DNA of 64,000 nucleotides. Origin: Alteromonas sp. C1M14 (lineage in GTDB: Bacteria; Pseudomonadota; Gammaproteobacteria; Enterobacterales; Alteromonadaceae). A program made the translations under genes and the position numbers. Below the pieces are notes generated by a model. It saw nothing but the letters and a program-made list of their open reading frames with translations. It was not told where the DNA came from and searched no databases. Shown here one piece after another: positions 57,061 to 64,000 of this stretch (the first letter of the stretch is position 1; every line of letters begins with the position of its first letter). The stretch is from contig NZ_JAHKQF010000008.1 in the NCBI RefSeq assembly GCF_018860965.1, forward strand, positions 186,001-250,000. The letters are read 5' to 3'.

Positions 57061-57582
57061 GTGCCGGTGCGTTTGAAAAGTCCCCCTACCATCCTTGATA
57101 TTGAAGCCAGTGGATTTGGCAGCGCCAGCTTTCCTATTGAAGTGGGTGTTAAACGCCACGACGGCGCTCGTTTTTGTCGCTTAATTCAACCCTATAAATG
57201 GTGGACGCATTGGGATAAAGAAGCCGAACTTTTACATGGCTTAACTCGGCAAACATTGCATGAGCATGGTGTACAAGGTGCATCGGTTTGCCATGATCTT
57301 AATGTATTCCTTAATGATCAAACCGTGTATTCAGATGGATGGGTGGTAGATTACCCATGGTTGATAAAACTATATGCGGCGGCGGGTGTTGCCATGACAT
57401 TTAAATTAAGTGCCTTAGAATACATCTTAAGTGAGTCTCAAATGCAAACTTGGCATGAGGTTAAAACCCAGCTGTTAGCCCAACAAAGCGGGTCTCGTCA
57501 TCGGGCGAGTGTGGATGCCGAATTAATTCAACAAACCTTTATTTCCACTGCAGCGGGTGCAAAGTTACCATTTGCCCGTTAA
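57061..57582 (+). CDS. DEDD-family 3'-5' exonuclease-like protein
   Basis: The protein is about 173 residues. The acidic residues of the DEDDh nuclease fold are visible: D and E in ILDIEASGFG, D in VVDYPWL, and H..D in HRASVDAEL. It is compact, like RNase T or single-domain epsilon-like exonucleases. The start is probably GTG 57061 or 57067, since no ATG is in frame; an AAGAAG tract precedes them. It ends with a 4-bp overlap with the convergent gene. Confidence 0.75.
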   Translation: MPVRLKSPPTILDIEASGFGSASFPIEVGVKRHDGARFCRLIQPYKWWTHWDKEAELLHGLTRQTLHEHGVQGASVCHDLNVFLNDQTVYSDGWVVDYPWLIKLYAAAGVAMTFKLSALEYILSESQMQTWHEVKTQLLAQQSGSRHRASVDAELIQQTFISTAAGAKLPFAR

Positions 57583-58070
57583 AAATAATATTCCACACCT
57601 AAAAGCAGTGAATTTATATTTTTATTTTCTACTTCTCGGTATTCATATTCTAAGGCCATGGTCACCGAACGTAGATCACCCATTTGCCAGCCAACACTTG
57701 CCGCAGAGCCGACCTTGTGGGGTAGGTAAATCCAATCTGCATAGGTTAAGGGATTATCTGTACTGGTTTGTAAGGCGGCATAAATACGGTGTGACTGGTT
57801 TTGTATCACACGCCGACTGGCAAAAAACTGCACTGAGTTATACTGATTGGTGTCATTCAAATTGTATAACCATTGAGGTGTAAAGGGACGTTCTGTGTTG
57901 TAACGTACGCCAAACTGCCAGGTGGCAATACGTGAACTTTGGTAAGTGATTTCTGATTGGTACGGCGATGCGACAAACCGCGTATTCACATCTGATGGTT
58001 CGGTGTTGGGCTCGGCAAAGGTCACCGCACTAACTATTAATAATAACCCAATTGGCCAATAATCTTTCAT
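57579..58070 (-). CDS. Putative small outer-membrane beta-barrel protein
   Basis: The 163-residue protein has a signal peptide (ending TFAEP), alternating polar/hydrophobic strands and a C-terminal EYYF with terminal Phe, the BAM recognition signature. I recognise no family. AAGG lies 9 bp before the ATG. Function unknown. Confidence 0.7.
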   Translation of the reverse strand: MKDYWPIGLLLIVSAVTFAEPNTEPSDVNTRFVASPYQSEITYQSSRIATWQFGVRYNTERPFTPQWLYNLNDTNQYNSVQFFASRRVIQNQSHRIYAALQTSTDNPLTYADWIYLPHKVGSAASVGWQMGDLRSVTMALEYEYREVENKNINSLLLGVEYYF

Positions 58071-58280
58071 GTTGAGAACCTTATGTGTGTGGTTGGGTGC
58101 TCAGTGGTACGTTTGGTCATTGTTGATATTAAAACAGGTGTGTTTGTTGCCCAGAGGAATAGCCATTAAATGGGCGACACACGTTGTAAACGACTAGCGA
58201 CAGTGAATGTAATTGGGCTTATAGCGCCTATTAGTAGAATGATGAGGAAGAGTCTGTCAGGTTTCAGTATAGTTTAAATA

Positions 58281-58316
58281 AAAAAAAGCACCGGCAAAAT
58301 TGCCGGTGCTTTTTTG
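58281..58316. terminator. Bidirectional intrinsic terminator near metK end
   Basis: AAAAAGCACCGGCA and TGCCGGTGCTTTTT pair around a short loop, with A and T runs on either side. It ends the leftward metK transcript. Confidence 0.9.
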
Positions 58317-58324
58317 TTTGGCTA

Positions 58325-59470
58325 TTAAACTGAGGCTTTTAATGCCTCTGCTTTATTAGTGGCTTCCCACGGGAATTCTTCACGACCGAAATGGCCATAA
58401 GCCGCAGTAGCACGATAAATAGGGCGCTCCAAATCGAGCATCTTAATCAAGCCGTAAGGACGTAAATCAAAATGTTCTCTTACCAGCGCCACCAGTGTTT
58501 TTTCATCCACGACACCAGTACCAAAGGTTTCAATGCTGATGGATGTAGGCTCTGCTACGCCAATGGCATAGGAGATTTGTATTTCACACCGTTTAGCCAG
58601 ACCTGCGGCGACAATATTTTTTGCCACGTAACGGCCAGCATAAGCTGCTGAACGGTCAACTTTTGAGGGATCTTTACCAGAAAATGCGCCACCACCATGA
58701 CGGGCCATGCCGCCATAGGTATCCACGATTATTTTTCGCCCGGTTAAGCCACAGTCGCCCATTGGTCCGCCAATAACAAAGCGGCCGGTGGGGTTAATAT
58801 GAAATTGGGTTTGGGCAGTAAGCCATTCTGAAGGCAGAACCGGCTTAATGACTTCTTCCATAACCGCTTCACGAAGGGCCTCAGTACTGATGGTTTCATC
58901 GTGTTGTGTTGACAACACCACAGCATCAATGCCCACTGGCTTATTGTCTTCGTAGACAAAAGTAACTTGGCTTTTAGCATCTGGACGCAAAAAGTCGAGC
59001 TTGCCAGATTTTCTAACTTCAGCCTGTTTTTGTACTAAACGATGGGAATAGGTAATGGGAGCCGGCATTAAAACGTCGGTTTCATCACTGGCGTATCCGA
59101 ACATTAATCCCTGATCGCCAGCACCTTGTTCTTCAGCCCGTGCCCGATCCACGCCTTGGTTGATGTCAGGCGACTGTTTTCCGATGGCATTGAGTACGGC
59201 ACAAGAACCCGCGTCAAAACCCACATCAGAATGGGTGTAGCCAATTTCTTTTACAGTTTCACGGGTTAACTCTTCGATATCTACCCAAGCCGTAGTGGTA
59301 ATTTCACCACCTACCAATACCATGCCTGTTTTAACATAGGTTTCGCAGGCAACCCTGGCTTTAGGATCTTGCTCTAATATGGCGTCAAGCACCGCATCTG
59401 AAATCTGGTCGGCAATTTTATCCGGATGCCCTTCAGAAACAGATTCGGATGTAAATAGATGAGCGGCCAT
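58325..59470 (-). CDS. metK: S-adenosylmethionine synthetase
   Basis: The 381-residue protein makes SAM from methionine and ATP. The N-terminus ([18 protein letters not shown]), the [12 protein letters not shown] hexapeptide region and the P-loop-like [19 protein letters not shown] are diagnostic. GGAGGA precedes the ATG. It is divergent from tkt and has tandem MetJ-type boxes upstream. Confidence 0.97.
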   Translation of the reverse strand: MAAHLFTSESVSEGHPDKIADQISDAVLDAILEQDPKARVACETYVKTGMVLVGGEITTTAWVDIEELTRETVKEIGYTHSDVGFDAGSCAVLNAIGKQSPDINQGVDRARAEEQGAGDQGLMFGYASDETDVLMPAPITYSHRLVQKQAEVRKSGKLDFLRPDAKSQVTFVYEDNKPVGIDAVVLSTQHDETISTEALREAVMEEVIKPVLPSEWLTAQTQFHINPTGRFVIGGPMGDCGLTGRKIIVDTYGGMARHGGGAFSGKDPSKVDRSAAYAGRYVAKNIVAAGLAKRCEIQISYAIGVAEPTSISIETFGTGVVDEKTLVALVREHFDLRPYGLIKMLDLERPIYRATAAYGHFGREEFPWEATNKAEALKASV

Positions 59471-59804
59471 AAGTCCTCCGTTGTTTTTGGATTACCAAAG
59501 TAGTTTATATTGTAACGTACAAATGTAAGAATACCATCTTTACTTCTGGACGTCTAAAAGTCTATCTGTAGCGTTTTGTTGACAGTTTAAAGTCTGCGTT
59601 AATGAGATAATATCGAATTAACACAATATTACGGTATTGAATAACACCAGACCGTATAAAACACGTTGAACTGGGTATACGCTTAGGTAAGAATAGTCGT
59701 CAGTTCGAAAAATCATAGTCGACAGCAGGAAATCCTATCCGTCACCGGGGCGTTCTCCGGGTTGTCTACACTAAAGTTACATGCAAATTTAAGAAGGAGT
59801 TAGC
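59471..59804. other. Divergent promoter region metK/tkt
   Basis: This 334-bp region holds tandem MetJ-like boxes and a leftward -10 candidate (TATAAA, plus-strand 59504-59509; -35 TTCTTA at 16 bp). A rightward TTGACA is at 59579-59584, with no -10 at ideal spacing (GATAAT is 21 bp away). Confidence 0.5.
59540..59563 (-). promoter_or_regulatory. Tandem MetJ operator (met boxes) upstream of metK
   Basis: Three adjoining 8-mers resemble the met box AGACGTCT: TTACTTCT (5 of 8), GGACGTCT (7 of 8) and AAAAGTCT (6 of 8). MetJ with SAM binds such tandem boxes cooperatively. They lie 70-93 bp upstream of the metK start, around the predicted promoter. Confidence 0.65.
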
Positions 59805-61799
59805 ATGCCCACCCGTCGTGAACTCGCTAATGCTATCCGAGCATTAAGTATGGATGCTGTTCAACAAGCAAAATCTGGCCACCCTGGTGCGCCAATGGGA
59901 ATGGCTGATATTGCACAGGTTTTATGGTGTGATTACCTTTCACATAACCCTGAAAATCCCAATTGGGCAAACCGCGACCGTTTTGTTCTTTCCAATGGTC
60001 ACGGATCTATGTTGCTTTATTCGCTGCTGCATCTCACAGGCTACGATTTACCGTTAGAAGAACTTAAAAACTTCCGCCAATTACATTCTAAAACCCCTGG
60101 TCACCCAGAATACGGCTATGCGCCAGGCGTTGAGACAACTACAGGGCCGTTAGGCCAAGGCATCAGTAATGCCGTGGGCATGGCATTAGCCGAAAAAGTG
60201 CTGGCCGCTCAATTTAATAAAGACGACCACAGTATTGTCGACCATTACACCTATACGTTTTTAGGTGATGGATGTTTAATGGAAGGGATCTCCCATGAAG
60301 TTTGTTCACTGGCCGGTACCCTTGGTTTAGGAAAGTTAGTTGCATTTTATGATGACAACGGCATTTCTATTGACGGTGAGGTTGAGGGCTGGTTTACCGA
60401 CGATACGGTGAAGCGCTTTGAATCTTACGGATGGCAGGTTATTGATGGTGTTGATGGCCATGATGCAGACCAAATTCGTAAGGCAGTCGATGCCGCGCGA
60501 GAAAATACCACACAACCGACGTTGATTTGTTGTAAAACCATTATCGGCTTTGGTTCACCTAATAAACAAGGTACAGAGTCTTGTCATGGTGCTCCACTTG
60601 GTGATGATGAGATAGCTGCAACCCGTGAAGCCTTAGGCTGGACTCATGGTGCGTTTGATATTCCTGAAGATATCTACGCCGAGTGGAATGCGAAAGATGC
60701 CGGTGCAGCCAAAGAAGCGAGCTGGAACGAAGCGTTCCAAGCCTACGAAAAAGCCTACCCAGAACTGGCGAAAGAGTTTAGTCGTCGTATTGGCGGTGAT
60801 GTACCTGCCGATTTTGTTGCTAAAGCGGATGCTTATATTGCCCAGTTACAAGCCAATCCAGAAGGTCCTGCAACCCGTAAAGCATCGCAAAATGCATTGA
60901 ATGCTTATGGCCCGCTTTTACCTGAATTATTAGGTGGCTCGGCAGATTTAGCGGGTTCAAACCTGACAATTTGGTCTGGCTCTAAAGGAGTGGATGCCAA
61001 AGACGCGTCGGGTAATTACATATACTACGGTGTACGTGAATTTGGCATGTCAGCCATGATGAATGGCATCGTGTTGCACGGCGGCTTTAAAGCGTATGGC
61101 GCAACCTTCCTTATGTTTATGGAATATGCACGTAACGCCGTACGTATGGCCGCATTAATGAAAGCGCCCGCTATTTTCGTTTATACCCATGACTCTATCG
61201 GTCTTGGTGAAGATGGTCCAACACACCAACCTGTAGAACAAGTGGTGGCATTGCGGGCAACGCCTAACCTTGACAACTGGCGACCCTGTGACCAAGTTGA
61301 ATCTGCTGTGGCTTGGAAAGCGGCAATTTTGCGAAAAGATGGTCCGACCACGTTAATCTTCACACGTCAGGGATTACCCCAACAAGGGCGTACTGACCAG
61401 CAGGTTAGTGATATTGCCAAAGGCGGTTATATCCTTAAAGACACCGCGGGTACGCCGGATATGATCCTTATCGCGACGGGCTCAGAAGTACAGCTGGCTG
61501 TGGCCGCGGCGGAAGCGTTGGCTGACAAAGGTGTGCAGGCTCGAGTCGTGTCTATGCCTTGTACCGATGTCTTTGATCGTCAAGATGCGGCGTATCGGGA
61601 ATCTGTATTACCGTCAACGGTAACCAAACGGGTTGCGGTAGAAGCGTTAGCGAAAGATTCTTGGTATAAATACGTAGGCTTAGGTGGCGCTGTTGTTGGC
61701 ATGGAAACCTTTGGTGAATCCGGTCCAGCCGCTGAGCTATTCAAACACTTTGGTATTACTACCGAAGCGGTTGTAGAGACGGCGTTGTCATTAAAATAA
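59805..61799 (+). CDS. tkt: Transketolase
   Basis: The 664-residue ThDP-dependent enzyme links the pentose phosphate pathway with glycolysis, and its erythrose-4-P product is the substrate of the next gene's enzyme. The N-terminus ([31 protein letters not shown]) and the ThDP motif [12 protein letters not shown] are diagnostic. The central [17 protein letters not shown] segment is also intact. AAGGAG precedes the ATG. Confidence 0.97.
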   Translation: MPTRRELANAIRALSMDAVQQAKSGHPGAPMGMADIAQVLWCDYLSHNPENPNWANRDRFVLSNGHGSMLLYSLLHLTGYDLPLEELKNFRQLHSKTPGHPEYGYAPGVETTTGPLGQGISNAVGMALAEKVLAAQFNKDDHSIVDHYTYTFLGDGCLMEGISHEVCSLAGTLGLGKLVAFYDDNGISIDGEVEGWFTDDTVKRFESYGWQVIDGVDGHDADQIRKAVDAARENTTQPTLICCKTIIGFGSPNKQGTESCHGAPLGDDEIAATREALGWTHGAFDIPEDIYAEWNAKDAGAAKEASWNEAFQAYEKAYPELAKEFSRRIGGDVPADFVAKADAYIAQLQANPEGPATRKASQNALNAYGPLLPELLGGSADLAGSNLTIWSGSKGVDAKDASGNYIYYGVREFGMSAMMNGIVLHGGFKAYGATFLMFMEYARNAVRMAALMKAPAIFVYTHDSIGLGEDGPTHQPVEQVVALRATPNLDNWRPCDQVESAVAWKAAILRKDGPTTLIFTRQGLPQQGRTDQQVSDIAKGGYILKDTAGTPDMILIATGSEVQLAVAAAEALADKGVQARVVSMPCTDVFDRQDAAYRESVLPSTVTKRVAVEALAKDSWYKYVGLGGAVVGMETFGESGPAAELFKHFGITTEAVVETALSLK

Positions 61800-61819
61800 T
61801 GGGTCTATAGGCGGTTTTT

Positions 61820-62833
61820 ATGGTCCGAGTTGCCATAAATGGTTTTGGCCGGATTGGTCGTAACGTCCTTCGCGCTCTGTATGAAACAGGGCGCAATCAA
61901 TTAATTAAGGTTGTTGCGATAAATGATTTGGCTCAACCAGAAGGCATAGCCCATCTGTTAAAGTACGATTCGACCCATGGTCGTTTCGATTTTGATGTGG
62001 CCTTACAAGAGCAGCAACTAACGGTGGCGGGTGATAGCATCCGCTTGTTGGCTGAAGCTGATATTAGTCATCTGCCCTGGCAATCCTTAGGGGTGGATAT
62101 TGTACTGGAATGTACCGGCGTTTTTTCTGATCGGTCAGCCGGTCAGGCACACCTTGACGCGGGTGCAGGAAAGGTACTGTTTTCTCAACCGGGCAGTACC
62201 GATCTAGATACAACCATCATCTTTGGTACCAACGAAGAATCGTTACTCCCCGAACACCGTATTGTTTCTAATGGTTCTTGTACCACCAATTGTATCGTGC
62301 CTGTAATTCAGGCGCTGGATAATGCCTTTGGTGTTGAAAGCGGCACCATTACCACCATTCATGCCTCTATGCATGATCAACAGGTAATCGACGCCTACAA
62401 TAAAGATCTCCGGCGCGCCCGCGCGGCCAGTCAGTCTATTATTCCCGTGGATACACGCTTAGCCGCAGGTATTGAGCGTATTTTGCCAAAGTTTGCCGGT
62501 AAATTCGAAGCCATAGCGGTTCGGGTACCCACGGTAAATGTGACCGCCATGGATCTCAGTGTGACTCTCGCGACAGGCGTGAGCATAGTGGAGGTCAACA
62601 ATGCCCTTAAAAAAGCCCGTGAAGGGCGTTTGGCCGGCATTTTAGGATACAGTGAAGCACCGTTGGTGTCGGTGGATTTTAACCATGATCCTCATTCATG
62701 TATTGTTGATGGCACACAAACTCGGGTGAGTCACCGTCGACTGGTTAAAACCTTGGTGTGGTGTGATAACGAATGGGGATTTGCAAACCGAATGATTGAT
62801 ACCACGCTGGCTATGTACCAGACGGGGTGTTGA
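61820..62833 (+). CDS. epd: Erythrose-4-phosphate dehydrogenase
   Basis: The 337-residue GAPDH-like enzyme has NAD motif NGFGRIGRN and catalytic cysteine in [12 protein letters not shown]. The STHGRF and [20 protein letters not shown] segments favour Epd over GapA, as does its position before pgk. It makes 4-phosphoerythronate for pyridoxal phosphate synthesis. Confidence 0.93.
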   Translation: MVRVAINGFGRIGRNVLRALYETGRNQLIKVVAINDLAQPEGIAHLLKYDSTHGRFDFDVALQEQQLTVAGDSIRLLAEADISHLPWQSLGVDIVLECTGVFSDRSAGQAHLDAGAGKVLFSQPGSTDLDTTIIFGTNEESLLPEHRIVSNGSCTTNCIVPVIQALDNAFGVESGTITTIHASMHDQQVIDAYNKDLRRARAASQSIIPVDTRLAAGIERILPKFAGKFEAIAVRVPTVNVTAMDLSVTLATGVSIVEVNNALKKAREGRLAGILGYSEAPLVSVDFNHDPHSCIVDGTQTRVSHRRLVKTLVWCDNEWGFANRMIDTTLAMYQTGC

Positions 62834-62860
62834 GTAAAACTAAGTTACTAAGGGAAAATT

Positions 62861-64000
62861 ATGGCAATTCCAAGCATGCAGGATTTCACGTTGAACGGAC
62901 AACGTGTTTTGATCCGTCAGGATCTTAACGTGCCGGTGAAAGAGGGCAAAGTGAGCTCTGATGCCCGTATTAAAGCATCCATTCCTACAATTAAAGCCGC
63001 GTTAGATGCAGGGGCTGCAGTCATGGTGATGTCACACCTAGGTCGTCCTACCGAAGGGGAATACGACGACGCATTCTCGTTGCAACCGGTTGTGGATTAC
63101 CTCAATGAGGCGTTGGATGTGCCGGTCTCATTAGTTAAAGATTATCTAGATGGCGTAGAGGTAACACCTGGTCAACTGGTGATCCTTGAAAACGTACGCT
63201 TTAACAAAGGTGAGAAGAAAGACGAAGAAAGTCTGGCGAAACAATACGCCGGCTTGTGCGATCTTTTCGTGATGGATGCCTTTGGTACCGCACATCGGGC
63301 ACAAGCGTCCACCCACGGCGTGGCTAAATTTGCGCCTAAAGCCTGTGCAGGCCCTTTGCTGGCAGCAGAACTTGATGCCTTAGGCAAAGCGCTGGATAAC
63401 CCTAAACGCCCCATGGTAGCCATTGTGGGCGGCTCTAAAGTGTCGACGAAGCTGACGGTACTTAAAACCCTGGCAGAGAAAGTGGATCAGTTGATTGTGG
63501 GTGGCGGCATTGCCAATACCTTTATTGCTGCACAAGGCTATGGTGTGGGTAAGTCGTTGGTGGAAATGGATTTGGTGGATGAGGCAAAAACGCTTATTCA
63601 ACAAGCCCAAGACAATGGCGGTGATATCCCAGTACCTACCGATGTGGTGGTGGGCACCGAATTTTCTGAATCGGCCACGGCCACATTAAAGCCGGTTGAT
63701 CAGATCACCGATGAAGATATGGTGTTTGATATAGGGCCAGACTCTTCTGCTGCCCTAGAAGATATTCTAAAAAATGCGGGAACCATTGTTTGGAACGGCC
63801 CAGTTGGGGTTTTTGAATTTGACCAATTTGCTGGTGGTACCAAAGCCCTCGCTCAGGCTATTGCAGAGAGTAACGCTTTTTCTATTGCCGGTGGTGGTGA
63901 CACCCTCGCTGCGGTAGATAAATATGAAATCGCTGATAAGATATCCTATATCTCCACAGGCGGCGGCGCGTTTTTGGAGTTTTTGGAAGGTAAGACATTA
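62861..64000 (+). CDS. pgk: Phosphoglycerate kinase, truncated by the window edge
   Basis: The frame runs for 380 codons from ATG 62861 to the last base without a stop; only the last few residues should be missing (E. coli 387). It transfers phosphate between 1,3-bisphosphoglycerate and ADP in glycolysis. Seen are the [10 protein letters not shown] start, SHLGRPTEG, the [10 protein letters not shown] motif, [10 protein letters not shown] and the C-terminal [11 protein letters not shown] and [14 protein letters not shown] motifs. A purine-rich AAGGGA site precedes the ATG. It follows epd by 27 bp. Confidence 0.97.
   Translation, partial: MAIPSMQDFTLNGQRVLIRQDLNVPVKEGKVSSDARIKASIPTIKAALDAGAAVMVMSHLGRPTEGEYDDAFSLQPVVDYLNEALDVPVSLVKDYLDGVEVTPGQLVILENVRFNKGEKKDEESLAKQYAGLCDLFVMDAFGTAHRAQASTHGVAKFAPKACAGPLLAAELDALGKALDNPKRPMVAIVGGSKVSTKLTVLKTLAEKVDQLIVGGGIANTFIAAQGYGVGKSLVEMDLVDEAKTLIQQAQDNGGDIPVPTDVVVGTEFSESATATLKPVDQITDEDMVFDIGPDSSAALEDILKNAGTIVWNGPVGVFEFDQFAGGTKALAQAIAESNAFSIAGGGDTLAAVDKYEIADKISYISTGGGAFLEFLEGKTL

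Noticed and set aside
59579..59611. TTGACA with GATAAT as a full tkt promoter
   Set aside because: The spacer would be 21 bp, outside the usual 16-18 bp; TTGACA is mentioned only as a candidate element.

Overview
The window is a chromosomal segment of a marine-type gammaproteobacterium, most likely Alteromonadaceae (Alteromonas/Glaciecola/Aestuariibacter relatives). This rests on the gene order of the housekeeping blocks (relA-mazG, rplM-rpsI-petABC-sspAB, the kds-lpt-rpoN-pts block divergent from the mla operon, degS-degQ-zapG/zapE, tkt-epd-pgk) and on protein-level resemblance. No database search was possible.

Layout. 1-3533: end of rlmD, then relA and mazG. 3530-4426: solitary periplasmic binding protein. 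4427-5625: rplM-rpsI with leader and terminator. 5644-8250: secreted M20 amidohydrolase and M14 carboxypeptidase, abutting. 8933-12795: cytochrome bc1 genes petABC and the stress/proteolysis pair sspA-sspB. 12870-23136 (minus strand): mgtE, a second solitary binding protein, then the block caxA-kdsD-kdsC-lptC-lptA-lptB-rpoN-hpf-ptsN-rapZ-ptsO. 23632-28294 (plus strand): mlaFEDCB-ibaG-murA. 28894-33530: degS, degQ, zapG and divergent zapE. 33673-34920: YebC/YeeN-family gene, RNase P RNA and a strong terminator.

The accessory part runs from about 34.9 to 58.1 kb. First comes a five-gene operon: sigma-70-family factor, putative anti-sigma factor, haem peroxidase of the animal type, an unrecognised 155-residue protein, and a secreted TPR-CHAT protein with an intact His/Cys dyad. 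Then come an O-antigen-ligase-like polymerase with a membrane partner and a polyprenyl-phosphate sugar transferase. The centre of interest follows, a lasso-peptide (RiPP) gene cluster at 46150-52499: ABC exporter, PqqD-like leader-binding protein (B1), transglutaminase-like leader peptidase (B2), asparagine-synthase-like cyclase (C), a PEP-CTERM-like secreted protein, a 52-residue lasso precursor at 51283-51441, and an HprK-like kinase. The precursor has the leader motif Y-x-x-P-x-L, a Thr two residues before a Gly, and Asp8/Glu9 in the predicted core. A hybrid histidine kinase paired with a branched-chain-type binding protein, a DEDD exonuclease and a small beta-barrel protein complete this region.

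The window closes with metK (minus) preceded by tandem MetJ-type operator boxes, and tkt-epd-pgk (plus); pgk runs off the right edge. No tRNA, insertion sequence, prophage or CRISPR array was seen.
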